Assembly (NCBI GenBank): GCA_021769625.1
Contig: JAETSN010000010.1
Location: 1-64,000 of the forward strand
Reading direction: 5' to 3'
DNA: 64,000 bases
Source of the DNA: [Clostridium] symbiosum
GTDB lineage: Bacteria; Bacillota; Clostridia; Lachnospirales; Lachnospiraceae
Shown: piece by piece, positions 33,901-42,385 of the stretch
How positions within the stretch are numbered: position 1 is the first letter of the stretch
Layout of the letters: the number at the start of each line of letters is the position of its first letter
Position numbers and translations under genes: made by a program
The notes under the pieces: generated by a model
Told to the model about the DNA's origin: nothing
Database searches by the model: none
Seen by the model: only the letters and a program-made list of their open reading frames with translations

Positions 33901-34251
33901 TATCAGGGGTTGTCCCGCTATAAACTGGGAGATGTGAAGGGCGGAAACCGGATGATGTACAAGCTGATCGATTTCGGGGAAGAACATCTGCGGGATCAGG
34001 TGAAGATTGAATATTTTGCGGTCTCCCTGCCGGATCTGATGATCTATGAGGAGGATTTTACGCGGAAAAACAAGGCGCACTGCAACTATGTGATGGGACT
34101 TGGAAATCTGGGGCTCGGAAAGAAGAAAGAGGCGGAGGCGTTTTTTGAGGAGACGCTGCGGATCGATCCGTTCCATCTGAACTGTAAGATCCTGCTGGAG
34201 GAGATCAAAGCAGAGTGCTGTAATTCCGATGAAACAGGTTGTGTTTTCTGA
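30910..34251 (+). CDS. Large DUF5107 and TPR-repeat protein
   Basis: A 1113-residue cytoplasmic protein (no signal peptide or membrane segment). Residues 1-370 are DUF5107, a beta-rich domain that looks like the galactose-mutarotase/glycosidase supersandwich fold (LENEYLKIMILPELGGRIQRAYDKTNGYDFVYYNH, split by the conserved PELGGRI, then SGGIEFNWPQHHRP). A second beta domain follows to about 460. From 480 to the end come 10 or more tetratricopeptide-like helical repeats (AYYKLGLALFYRKRYEEAYDAF, AWYYLGNLYYDKRQYEKAADCW, each kept short here). Such proteins accompany sugar-use genes in gut anaerobes, but the reaction is not known to me. Its promoter shares a motif with the AraF-type importer, so the same sugar is likely involved. 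Confidence 0.8.
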   Translation: MRKMEAVRVWEEVVTIPTYQVGKPNKNPMFLEKRVYQGSSGKVYPYPVIEKIYDEKVDQDYRAVWLENEYLKIMILPELGGRIQRAYDKTNGYDFVYYNHVIKPALVGLLGPWISGGIEFNWPQHHRPTTYMPVDHILMENEDGSKSVLVNDTDRMYGTKGIAKFTLYPGKAYLEITGQLYNRTNMPQTFLWWANPAVPVNDHTKSVFPPDVHAVMDHGKRDVSRFPIATGVYYKHDYSEGVDISRYKNLPVPTSYMAEKSDFNFVGGYDYSVGAGILHVADHHISPGKKQWTWGCGDFGKCWDKNLTDEDGPYIELMTGVYTDNQPDFTWLKPFEEKVFKQYFMPYKAVGDVKNATIDGAVNFTASDGEAQIIVYVTSERKGAQIVISRGEEVVFTERADLDPVHTFEKKVALAGGREQEYTLTVRDSVGKELVSYTPLETEIPKLPEPAQAAKEPEEIATVEELYLTGQHIEQYRHATYLPDPYYLEGLKRDPGDIRTNIAYGSLLLSRGLFAESEAYFRRAVKRATWKNPNPYDSEAYYKLGLALFYRKRYEEAYDAFYKATWSSEQQEMSFYYLAAIACGKGAYGEALDLIDRGLVKNWHNVKARGIKAAILRKLERGKEAVNWIRESLRIDPFDYVSRWELLAHLGGEELEAERTALASCMQGSAEAYLRLAKDYAECGFYGEALDVLAACPAAAPLNEYYKGYYEKLSGENAEAVKKRYLLAEKQDPYCCFPNALEDIAVLTDCVEMVPGASYAWYYLGNLYYDKRQYEKAADCWEKSAQANDSFPTVFRNLSLAYYNHLDRKEEAGETMEKAFGLDTTDARVFFERDQLLKKFGTPVEERLAEYEKYRETALERDDAFIEYVTLQNLIGNYETAYELLLSRKLHPWEGGEGRAAAQYIAALMELAKEKMCGGAYREAKELLEKALVYPENIGEGKIEGSKDNNIYYYLGLAEEALGEAEAAKEHFLRASTGSDAVAGMMYYNDQPADMILYQGLSRYKLGDVKGGNRMMYKLIDFGEEHLRDQVKIEYFAVSLPDLMIYEEDFTRKNKAHCNYVMGLGNLGLGKKKEAEAFFEETLRIDPFHLNCKILLEEIKAECCNSDETGCVF

Positions 34252-34300
34252 TAGGGAAAATTTTACCGGAAAGCGGAACAGCTGGAAGAGCTGCGGATAT

Positions 34301-34345
34301 AAAAATACGGTGCAGCCCCGGGAGCGGGGCTGCGCCGTATCTTTT
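34301..34345. terminator. Bidirectional terminator
   Basis: atacggtgcagcccc pairs with ggggctgcgccgtat with one mismatch (34305-34340). CTTTT follows on the plus strand and a T tract (complement of aaaaa, 34301-34305) follows on the minus strand. It serves both the DUF5107 gene and the convergent CUT1 transporter operon. Confidence 0.9.
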
Positions 34346-34351
34346 GTAAAA

Positions 34352-35182
34352 TTATCCTTTTACTGCTCCGGCAGTTCCGCTTACAATATATTTCTGTCCG
34401 CAGATATACAGAATAAGGATAGGCAGAACCGTCAGAACGATATCGGCAAAAACCATGTTCCAGTCATTAAAATGTTCTCCAAAGAAATTATAAATGGAAT
34501 TTGTCATGCCAAATTTCTTGTTGTCGCTTAACAGATATAAAGGTGTGACAAAATCGTTCCACGCCCCCAGAAAATTCAGCACCAGTCCTGTGATCGTGGC
34601 GGGTTTGAGGAGTGGAAAGATCACGCGGAAAAACAGCGAGTAGGGACCGCAGCCATCGATGACCGCAGCCTCGTCCAATTCCTTTGGAATACCGTCAAAG
34701 AAACCGTAGTACAAAAAGACGAGGAATGGAATGCCCAGTGCCGCAAATTCCAGAATGATTCCCGGATAAGTATTTTGCAGATGCAAAAATTTCAGGGTAA
34801 ATATGGTTGTCACATAGTTTACCGGCGCGATCAGCCCCAAAAAGAAATAAAGATACAGGGAATTATGCAGTTTGGTCTTCCGTCTGCTCAGGGCATAGGC
34901 CGCCATGGAAGAGACAAGTACAGCGATGAAGGAGGAGACGCCTGCCATCAGCATGCTGTTGCAGAAAGCGCGTACAAGGGAACCGCTCCGGACTACTTCC
35001 GCGTAATTTTTCCATTGAAATTCAGCGGGAAAACTGAAACTCAATGCCCGGGATTCCTCTACTGTTTTAAAGGAATTTATCAGGATAAAATATAAAGGCA
35101 CAAGAATCAAAAAACTGAGCAGCGCAACAAATAAAAATTTGATGATTCTTTTGATTTTGCGTTTGGTTTTATTGTTAGTCAT
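34352..35182 (-). CDS. CUT1 sugar ABC permease, MalG type
   Basis: A 276-residue inner-membrane permease with six predicted helices and the EAA loop that contacts the ATPase (DGIPKELDEAAVIDGCGPYSLFFRVIFP, conserved EAA--DG). It pairs with the MalF-type permease, whose gene end it overlaps by 8 bp. No ATPase gene is nearby; CUT1 systems in Firmicutes often use a shared MsmX-type ATPase encoded elsewhere. Confidence 0.94.
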   Translation of the reverse strand: MTNNKTKRKIKRIIKFLFVALLSFLILVPLYFILINSFKTVEESRALSFSFPAEFQWKNYAEVVRSGSLVRAFCNSMLMAGVSSFIAVLVSSMAAYALSRRKTKLHNSLYLYFFLGLIAPVNYVTTIFTLKFLHLQNTYPGIILEFAALGIPFLVFLYYGFFDGIPKELDEAAVIDGCGPYSLFFRVIFPLLKPATITGLVLNFLGAWNDFVTPLYLLSDNKKFGMTNSIYNFFGEHFNDWNMVFADIVLTVLPILILYICGQKYIVSGTAGAVKG

Positions 35183-36050
35183 TGCTCTCCTTTCCCCGCA
35201 TGATCTTCTGCATGCTCAGTGCGATGATGACGGTGATAAAGAAAATCACAACGTTTAATGCGTTTGCCATTCCGTAACGCCCCATGCCGAACTCTTTGAA
35301 CACATGGGTATTGATCATTTCCGTCAGCCCGCCGGGACCGCCGCCGGTCAGAGCGTAGATGATATCGAATACCCGCAGTCCGTGGATCGTATTTAACACG
35401 GTTACGATCAACAGGGAAGGACGCAGGAAGGGAAGTGTGATATTCGTGAACTGCACCCATTTGTTTGCCCCGTCGATAGCAGAAGCCTCATAGTATTCTT
35501 CCGGGATCATCTGCATACCGGCTAAGAGGATCATCATATTCCAGCCGGCCATCCGCCAGATCTCTACAGCCATTGTGGAGCCCATTGCAGTGGCCGGTTC
35601 CGTAAGCCAGGAATGTGTCAGAGCATCCAGCCCGATGAAGCGCAGGATAGCGTTGAAGGGACCTTCCGGCTTCAGGACGGATATAAAGGAGATACCTATG
35701 ATCAATGGCGCCAGCGCATAGGGCAGAAAAAAGATCGTCCGAAAAATATTTTTGGATTTCAAACCTTTGTTCAGCAGCAGTGCCAGCCCTAACCCCAAAA
35801 GAGTTTTAAATATAACGGTGACAAATGTGAAAAGAAAAGTGTGCCCGATACTGATCAGATAAGTTCTTTTTTCGAGAGAAAAGATTTTAAAGAAATTATC
35901 CAGACCAATAAAATGAATGCCTTCTCTCGTCACATTCCAGTCGGTCATGGAAAAGATCATTCCGGCAACAGTAGGCACAATATACAATACTGTGTACAGG
36001 ATAAATGCCGGGAGTATAAATTGTATTCCGTAAAATTTCTTTTTGTACAT
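35175..36050 (-). CDS. CUT1 sugar ABC permease, MalF/UgpA type
   Basis: A 291-residue permease with about six membrane helices (first at residues 10-32, AFILYTVLYIVPTVAGMIF) and the EAA loop MIPEEYYEASAIDGANKWVQF. It forms a heterodimer with the product of the gene at 34352. The gene follows the binding-protein gene after an attenuator-like hairpin. Confidence 0.94.
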   Translation of the reverse strand: MYKKKFYGIQFILPAFILYTVLYIVPTVAGMIFSMTDWNVTREGIHFIGLDNFFKIFSLEKRTYLISIGHTFLFTFVTVIFKTLLGLGLALLLNKGLKSKNIFRTIFFLPYALAPLIIGISFISVLKPEGPFNAILRFIGLDALTHSWLTEPATAMGSTMAVEIWRMAGWNMMILLAGMQMIPEEYYEASAIDGANKWVQFTNITLPFLRPSLLIVTVLNTIHGLRVFDIIYALTGGGPGGLTEMINTHVFKEFGMGRYGMANALNVVIFFITVIIALSMQKIMRGKESND

Positions 36051-36068
36051 GAGCCCTCCTCTGATAGC

Positions 36069-36101
36069 AAAAGGGAGGAATGTTTAAAAACGATTCCTCC
36101 C
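36069..36101 (-). terminator. Attenuator hairpin between binding protein and permeases
   Basis: On the minus strand gggaggaat (36101-36093) pairs perfectly with attcctccc (36081-36073), followed by TTTT (36072-36069). It likely stops most transcripts after the binding protein, giving binding protein in excess over permeases. Confidence 0.75.
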
Positions 36102-36129
36102 GACATGCCTATCTTACTTCTTAAAAAAT

Positions 36130-37488
36130 TTATTCACCAAAGCTCGGCTGCCTGAATTCATCAATGCCTTCCAATACATCCTCAGCACTGGAACCACCCA
36201 GATACATAGCCTGAATCAGGTTGCCAACCTGTGTGTTATCCCAGTATAAAACACCGTCCTCAGCGGTAAATCCGCTGCCGGAAGCATGGCTCATGACATC
36301 CTCGTAAGCAACCGGAACATTTCCGGGGATATCGGTGAAGGAACAGGGACCAAGATCCAGTCTTGCATTATAGTATGCCGTCAGGTTTTCCGGCTGTGAC
36401 AGGAAGTTGAAATAATCTTTTACCGCGTCTGCCACTTTGGTATCTTTATTTACACAACGTCCGATGCCGCCTGCGGATACGCCAAACACGTCATTGTCGT
36501 TCAACGGGATCGGGAACATGCCCCATGTATCTGCGGGCATATCCGGGTTGACAGCCTCAACCTCCGTGGGGAATGTTGTATAGACAACGCCCATCGCATA
36601 GTCGCCGGAAGCCATCTTTGGAACCATGTCCTCCCAGGTATTCGCCATAAAATCATCTCCGAAATATCCCAGGGATTCCAGTTCTTTCATCTGATCCAAA
36701 GCAGTGATCAGACTTTCTTTTCCGGCAAAAACTTCTGTATTGCTGTTTACGCCTTCATAGAAATTGCCGGTCTCGCTGTCGAGCTGCGTTGTGAGGCCGC
36801 CAAGCCATACACCTAAATGCCATTGTGCCGCACCGGGCTGATAGATCGGAGTCTTGCCGATTGCCAGAATCTTATCACATGCATCTTTGAAGCTTGCATA
36901 ATCGTGTGGAACTTCTGTGATACCGGCTTCTTCGAACATGGGCTTATTGTAGAGGATACCCCAGCCGTCAACGCTCCATGTCTGGAACTGCACTGTCTTT
37001 CCATTATAAGATGTACCTTCTTTTGCCCAGTCAGTATAGCGGCTTACCCACTCCTGATCGGAGAGGTCCATCATATATTTGTCCGGCTGGTATTTGTTGA
37101 TCGTAACGCCGGAGCGGATGTAGAAGATATCCGCGCCTTCGCCCACTGCCAGTTTGGAGTTGAGCACGTTCTCATACTGATCGCTGGGGCTGACCTGCCA
37201 CTCGATTTTATTGCCGGACTGTTCCTCGTACTTGGCGGCGAGCTCTTTGTCGATATCTCTGATCCATCCTGTGTCCGCCGCAATGGTGATCGTCTGTCCG
37301 CCTTCGGAGGAAGCGGTCTCCGGTTCGGAAGCGGGTTCTTCCGTCTCCGCTGTCTCTGCGGGGGTTTCAGCGCTTTCCGCAGCTGCCCCGCTGTTGTCTG
37401 CACTGCCGCCGCATCCTGTGAGCAGCGTCGCCGCCATAGCTGCACCAAGCAGGCACGCCATAAGTTTTTTTACTGTTCTGTTTTTCAT
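36130..37488 (-). CDS. CUT1 extracellular sugar-binding lipoprotein
   Basis: A 452-residue SBP_bac_1-type lipoprotein. Signal peptide with lipobox LTGC (Cys at about 26), an acidic Ala/Glu/Thr/Pro linker, then the binding domain (TITIAADTGWIRDIDKELAAKYEEQSG, AVGEGADIFYIRSG, SVDGWGILYNKPMFEEAG, SGDYAMGVVYTTFP). It probably binds an oligosaccharide or glycoside that the divergent operon's alpha-galactosidase can open. Good GGAGG site before the ATG. Confidence 0.94.
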   Translation of the reverse strand: MKNRTVKKLMACLLGAAMAATLLTGCGGSADNSGAAAESAETPAETAETEEPASEPETASSEGGQTITIAADTGWIRDIDKELAAKYEEQSGNKIEWQVSPSDQYENVLNSKLAVGEGADIFYIRSGVTINKYQPDKYMMDLSDQEWVSRYTDWAKEGTSYNGKTVQFQTWSVDGWGILYNKPMFEEAGITEVPHDYASFKDACDKILAIGKTPIYQPGAAQWHLGVWLGGLTTQLDSETGNFYEGVNSNTEVFAGKESLITALDQMKELESLGYFGDDFMANTWEDMVPKMASGDYAMGVVYTTFPTEVEAVNPDMPADTWGMFPIPLNDNDVFGVSAGGIGRCVNKDTKVADAVKDYFNFLSQPENLTAYYNARLDLGPCSFTDIPGNVPVAYEDVMSHASGSGFTAEDGVLYWDNTQVGNLIQAMYLGGSSAEDVLEGIDEFRQPSFGE

Positions 37489-37564
37489 AAATGCCTCCTT
37501 TTTGAGTTGATCTTTTTGTATGGATGAAAATAATAAAATCCGTGCGGCTTATCCGCCGTCTGAT

Positions 37565-37589
37565 AAAATTATTATAATTGTATAATTTT
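37565..37589. promoter_or_regulatory. Inverted repeat in divergent control region
   Basis: AAAATTAT (37565-37572) and ATAATTTT (37582-37589) form an inverted repeat with a 9-nt spacer between the binding-protein gene and the kinase gene. On the minus strand a TATAAT overlaps it. It is a candidate site for the AraC-type response regulator at 39529. Confidence 0.4.
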
Positions 37590-37728
37590 GAAAAGTCTTT
37601 GGAGAAAATCTTTCTGTTTTTGTACACTTTTTGTTTCATTGTTTCCGTATCGGCTTCGTTGCCTTGATTTAGTTGTGGAATTAGACTATAATTTTGTAAA
37701 AATATTTCTGGTCGTAGGTGATACTGCT

Positions 37729-39516
37729 GTGAAAACGCTTCGCTATAAATTGTTTATACGATATGCTGCCCTGATCTTCCCCATCATATTTCTGTTCATT
37801 GTTGTCCTCTATGTGATCCTGGGGAATTCACTGCAGACCAATACCAAAAACGAACTGCAGGCGGACTGCGATAATATTTCCACGCTTCTGGATACCAGAA
37901 TGGATTCCATTGACCAGCTCTCCAAACGGATCGTCAGTTCCTCAAAGCTGCGCACGGCATTTCTGGATGAGCTCTATTCCGGCAGTCCTGATGCGTACCG
38001 GAAAAGTCAGGAGTTTTCCAAAGAACTTTTCGATATTGTAAAGCTGTTTTTTGATGATATGAGCCTGCATATGGTGGATGTGGAGGGACGGCACGTTTAT
38101 GTCGGCCCGGTCATAACCTTTCAGATGGAAGATGCGGAAGAGATCGAAAAAGTGAGATGGTTTCAGACGGTGCTGGCGGGCAACGGAAAGAAATATCTTC
38201 TGCCGGCGCATATGCCGGAACTGGACGAAGGCGGTTTGCCGGTGGTCTCGCTGTGCCGGGCCTTCGCCCCCGGCTCATCTAAAAAGGAGACGGCTGTGCT
38301 GGAGATACAGTTTCGGTATGACCGTCTGGCAGAGGAACTGCAGAAAACCATTCACAATAATGAAGACAGGAAAAAGATCTATGTGTATGATACAGCCGGA
38401 CAGCTGATCTATCCTTACGGAGAACCGCCGTCAGCGGAGCTGGAGGAGTATTTCACCGATATTGCCGGCGCCCCGGGCGGCGGCAGGGAGCCGGAGATCT
38501 TCAGGCCGGAGGAAGGGCCTTCCCAGCTTGTGGCCAGCAGGTATTCTCCCTACACGGACTGGACGGTGTTTGTTGCCGCGTCGGAAAGAGAGATCCTTTC
38601 CACGTTTTATCTGTTCCGGATCATAGCGGTTGTCGTGTCGGGACTGCTTGTGATCCTTCTGCTGTTCATCACATACCGGATAGCCAGAGGGCTGGCCATG
38701 CCTCTGAAAGAGCTGGAACAGTCGGCATATTCGCTGACTTTCGACAATCTGGATATTTTTGAGATACCAGACTGTAAAAATACATTCAAAGAGCTGGACT
38801 CCCTGTACCATTCTTTCGCACAGATGAAAAAAAATCTCCAGAGTTCCCTGGAAAATGTGATCCGGGCCAGAACCATGGCAAACGATGCGAAAATGATGGC
38901 GCTGCAGTCACAGATGAATCCGCACTTTCTGTATAATACGCTGGCATCCATCAGTGCGCTGGCGGAGAATGAGGAGACGGAAAAAGTGGTGGAGATATGC
39001 GATTCCCTGACGTCCTTCCTTCGCTATATTTCTTCCGGGGCATCGAATTGGGTGACGCTGGAGGAGGAGATGGAACAGACCTGTTCCTATATCCATCTGA
39101 TCGAGATCAAATATGGGGAGCGGATCCGTTTTGAGTTTGATATCGATGAGGATCTTTTAGCGGGGAAAGTGCCCAAGCTGCTTGTGCAGCCGTTAGTGGA
39201 AAACTGTGTGAAATATGCGATCAATGTGCCGCCGCCCTGGATCATTTCCATACATATTTATGAGAAAGAGGATAAGCAGATCATTCAGGTAAGGGACAAT
39301 GGCCCTGGTTTTTCGGGGGAGTATCTGAAGAAGTTTGGAAACTGGGTGGCGCAGACCGACTCCGACAAACCGCTGCCGGAGCTGGAGATCAACGGTATGG
39401 GACTGTTCAATCTTTACACCAGATTATATTTGAAGTACGGAAAGAAAATGAGTTTTGAACTGGAGAACCGGTCGGAGGGAGGAGCGTGTGTTACGTTATG
39501 CACACCTCGTGAATAG
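37729..39516 (+). CDS. YesM-like sensor histidine kinase
   Basis: A 595-residue membrane sensor kinase. TM1 (about 9-32, YAALIFPIIFLFIVVLYVI), an extracellular sensor of roughly 250 residues, TM2 (IIAVVVSGLLVILLLFITY), a HAMP segment, then a HisKA_5-type phosphoacceptor region (QSQMNPHFLYNTLASIS) and an ATPase domain with LVQPLVENCVKYAI and RDNGPGFSG. I start at the GTG at 37729 (AGGTG about 8 nt upstream, directly before the first basic residues KTLRYKLFIRY); the longer ATG at 37588 lies inside the divergent promoter. It pairs with the response regulator 12 bp downstream. Confidence 0.92.
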   Translation: MKTLRYKLFIRYAALIFPIIFLFIVVLYVILGNSLQTNTKNELQADCDNISTLLDTRMDSIDQLSKRIVSSSKLRTAFLDELYSGSPDAYRKSQEFSKELFDIVKLFFDDMSLHMVDVEGRHVYVGPVITFQMEDAEEIEKVRWFQTVLAGNGKKYLLPAHMPELDEGGLPVVSLCRAFAPGSSKKETAVLEIQFRYDRLAEELQKTIHNNEDRKKIYVYDTAGQLIYPYGEPPSAELEEYFTDIAGAPGGGREPEIFRPEEGPSQLVASRYSPYTDWTVFVAASEREILSTFYLFRIIAVVVSGLLVILLLFITYRIARGLAMPLKELEQSAYSLTFDNLDIFEIPDCKNTFKELDSLYHSFAQMKKNLQSSLENVIRARTMANDAKMMALQSQMNPHFLYNTLASISALAENEETEKVVEICDSLTSFLRYISSGASNWVTLEEEMEQTCSYIHLIEIKYGERIRFEFDIDEDLLAGKVPKLLVQPLVENCVKYAINVPPPWIISIHIYEKEDKQIIQVRDNGPGFSGEYLKKFGNWVAQTDSDKPLPELEINGMGLFNLYTRLYLKYGKKMSFELENRSEGGACVTLCTPRE

Positions 39517-39528
39517 GAGGGGGAGAGA

Positions 39529-41088
39529 GTGAATGCGCAGCCTGTAAAAATTATTGTTGTGGAAGATGAACTGATTCTGCTTGAAAATCTGTGCAGAAAA
39601 ATAACTGCTGTTTCCCCGGATTTTAAGATCACCGGCAGGGCGTTCAACGGGAGAGAGGCACTTGCGCTGATCCGGGAAGAGAAGCCGGATATTGTGTTTA
39701 CGGATATCCGCATGCCGCTCATGGACGGGCTTGAACTGGCGGAAATACTCGGCAGGGAGTATCCGGAGATCCATGTGGTGATCGTCAGCGGCTATGATGA
39801 TTTTGAGTATGCCAGAAAGGCGCTCACCTGCAGAGTGCACGATTATCTTTTGAAGCCCTTAAAAAACGGGGAGCTGGAGGAACTGCTGGATTCTCTCCGC
39901 GCATCGGTTGTGGAAAAACGGGAAAGTGAGATGTACAGTCTTCTGCAGAGGGAGCTGTCGGACTCCTGTGCACAGCTGTCGAAAGAGAGCCATATCGATC
40001 TTGACCGGTATTGCTTTTATCCTTTCCTGATCTGTTTTGGGAATCTGTATTTGCAGGAGCTTCCGGAGAGGGAGGCATTTTCGCTGTTAAATGAGGAGCC
40101 GCAGCTGTTTGACAAAGTGTTTCGGGAGCTGCCTTTTGAGGCTTTGGATTACCGGGTGCTTCCCTATCTTGCGGATAATCTGTATCTGCTCATCATGAAT
40201 ACGGCGCCGGTGGAGACTGCGGAGATGGCGCGGTACATACAGGAGGCACTGATACGGGCTGCTATGCCGGCCACAGTCAATATTTCCTTTCCGGGAGGCA
40301 GCGGGAAGACAGATTTTCAGGGACTCAGACATACGATCGCGGCATTGTATAACCGGATAAGGGAGTCTTTGGTGATCGGAAGATCCGGCCTTTTCCCGGT
40401 GGGGGAGGCCGGCGGGAAAAAGGAAGAAAAGCCGGCGCTTTTGCCCGCTATTTTGCCGCAGGAATCTATCCATTACTTTCAGGCTGTGATCCTCTCCGGC
40501 AACAGCGCTGAATTTAAAAGACTGCTTCAGCAGCATTTTTCGGAGTGGCAGCAGAGGGGGTATCCGCAGCAGTGGATCGAGAAGGTGCTGTCCCAGTTGC
40601 TTTATCTGCTGCAGAGAAATCTGTACTTTTCGGATGAGACTTACAGGGAAATGTACCGGCATGTATTCTGCTTTCTGGAATCCGGGCGGGAATTTACGGA
40701 GGCAGGAGAAAAGATCGCGGAGGAACTGGGGCGCTGGATCGACCGTCTGCAGACTGTGCCCTCCGAAATTGAGAGTACGATCGAGGAACTGGACGGCTTT
40801 ATCAGGCAGCATTACAGGGAGAATCTGAATCTGTCGGAACTGGCGGACAAATATCACTTTAATCATTCTTACCTGACAAAAATATTTAAAAAGCAAAAGG
40901 GTATTTCACCCCTGAAGCTGGTCAACACGCTGCGCATGGAAGATGCGAAAGAGCTTTTGCAGAATGAGGAGTTGTCTGTCCGGGAGATCAGTGAAATGCT
41001 GGGATTTTCCAACCAGCATTATTTCAGCCGCATGTTCAAAGAGGCCACGGGGCAGACGCCGATGGAATATCGGAATGCCTTTGTATGA
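39529..41088 (+). CDS. YesN-like response regulator with AraC output domain
   Basis: A 519-residue regulator: REC domain at 5-125 with acidic pocket EDE (12-14) and phosphoacceptor Asp59 in VFTDIRMPLMDG, a long middle region, and a C-terminal AraC helix-turn-helix pair (LNLSELADKYHFNHSYLTKIFKKQKG, VREISEMLGFSNQHYFSRMFKEATGQTP). GTG start with AGGAGGGG just upstream. With the kinase it should control the CUT1 importer diverging from it and the URO-D-like and alpha-galactosidase genes after it. Confidence 0.94.
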   Translation: MNAQPVKIIVVEDELILLENLCRKITAVSPDFKITGRAFNGREALALIREEKPDIVFTDIRMPLMDGLELAEILGREYPEIHVVIVSGYDDFEYARKALTCRVHDYLLKPLKNGELEELLDSLRASVVEKRESEMYSLLQRELSDSCAQLSKESHIDLDRYCFYPFLICFGNLYLQELPEREAFSLLNEEPQLFDKVFRELPFEALDYRVLPYLADNLYLLIMNTAPVETAEMARYIQEALIRAAMPATVNISFPGGSGKTDFQGLRHTIAALYNRIRESLVIGRSGLFPVGEAGGKKEEKPALLPAILPQESIHYFQAVILSGNSAEFKRLLQQHFSEWQQRGYPQQWIEKVLSQLLYLLQRNLYFSDETYREMYRHVFCFLESGREFTEAGEKIAEELGRWIDRLQTVPSEIESTIEELDGFIRQHYRENLNLSELADKYHFNHSYLTKIFKKQKGISPLKLVNTLRMEDAKELLQNEELSVREISEMLGFSNQHYFSRMFKEATGQTPMEYRNAFV

Positions 41089-41138
41089 GTGTGAAAAATA
41101 TCAACAGGGAAGAAAGGATGAACAGGAGGAGCGTAAAA

Positions 41139-42365
41139 ATGATTTCTGAAAAAGAGAAGGCATATCTGAGAGAGCTTGCCAGACAGCAGAGAGAACTGGC
41201 AAATCACCCGGTCATGGAAGAGAGAAAGCGTCTTTGGTATCTCCACAATGCATTAAAAGGGGAACGTCCAATGATCGTGATGGAGGAAGAAACCTTTTTG
41301 GACGAGATCCTTCCGCCGCCTCAGTGTGAGAGTGAAGACGGAAAATGGATGGAAAGACAGCTTTTGCAGACGATCTTACCGGAAAAACTGTTTCAGGATG
41401 ATAAAGTAGTCAGCGCGGATTTCAAGGTGGAAGCGCAGATCGATTTCAGACTTTTCGATGTGGCGTTGAAACGCGTATATGCATCAGACGGGGTGGGATT
41501 TCATATCGAACCTGTTCTGGAGTGTCTGGAAGAGGATATGGAAATTCTGAAAGATTCCGTGTTTGTCTATGAAAAGGAGGAGACTCTGCGAAAAAAGGCA
41601 GTGGCGGAAGAGGTTCTGGGGGATATTCTGCAGGTACGCCTGCACAATAAAGTAAATCACTGGGGATTCTGCCTGACAGAGAAAGTCGTCAATCTGATGG
41701 GGATGGAAAATATGTTCTGTTCTATGAAGATAGAGGAAGAGGAATTCCATCAACTCATGTCAATGGTGGTGAGGGACCTGACAAAATTTCTGCGCTGGGA
41801 AGAAGAACAGGGCGTGTTGTTCTTAAATAACGGAAATGATTATATGGGGAGCGGAAGCTATTGTTTCACCGATGAGCTTCCGGGGAAGGATTTTGACGGA
41901 AAAGTGCTGTCCAGACATCTGTGGGGACATCTGAACAGCCAGGAAAGTATCGGCATCTCGCCGGAAATGTATCACGAATTTATAGCACCGTATTATACGC
42001 AGATGGCAAAAGAATTTGGCCTTGTGTACTATGGCTGCTGCGAACCGGTGGATCCCTATTGGGACAGGGATATTTCAAAATATCCGAATCTGAGGAAGGT
42101 TTCCATCTCGCCATGGTGTGATGAGGAATTTATGGCAGAACGGCTTTCGGGAGGTAATGTCATTTACTCCAGAAAACCGTCGCCGAATTATATCGGCGTC
42201 CAAAAAGAATTTGATGAGGATGCTTTCAGAAAATACATCAGACATACGGCGCAGCTCACAAAAAATTGTAAAGTGGAATATATTTTCAGGGATATTTATC
42301 AACTGCATGGAAATATGGAAAAACTGAGGCAGGCGGTGCAGATCGTCCGCGAGGAGGCCATGTAA
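41139..42365 (+). CDS. Divergent URO-D/MetE-superfamily protein
   Basis: A 408-residue protein I place in a distant branch of the URO-D/cobalamin-independent methionine synthase superfamily. Support is the overall layout (about 400 residues, SPEMYHEFIAPYYTQMAKEFGL helix, then the metal-site strand) and a Cys pair in YYGCCEPVD (Cys300-Cys301) with another Cys at 327 in SPWCDEE, where relatives carry HxC and C. The start at 41139 has AGGAGGA 8 nt upstream; the ATG at 41085 overlaps the regulator but lacks a site. It sits between the response regulator and the alpha-galactosidase. Function unknown; corrinoid-linked methyl transfer is inference. Confidence 0.65.
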   Translation: MISEKEKAYLRELARQQRELANHPVMEERKRLWYLHNALKGERPMIVMEEETFLDEILPPPQCESEDGKWMERQLLQTILPEKLFQDDKVVSADFKVEAQIDFRLFDVALKRVYASDGVGFHIEPVLECLEEDMEILKDSVFVYEKEETLRKKAVAEEVLGDILQVRLHNKVNHWGFCLTEKVVNLMGMENMFCSMKIEEEEFHQLMSMVVRDLTKFLRWEEEQGVLFLNNGNDYMGSGSYCFTDELPGKDFDGKVLSRHLWGHLNSQESIGISPEMYHEFIAPYYTQMAKEFGLVYYGCCEPVDPYWDRDISKYPNLRKVSISPWCDEEFMAERLSGGNVIYSRKPSPNYIGVQKEFDEDAFRKYIRHTAQLTKNCKVEYIFRDIYQLHGNMEKLRQAVQIVREEAM

Positions 42366-42385
42366 AAGAGGAGTCGTAAATACAG

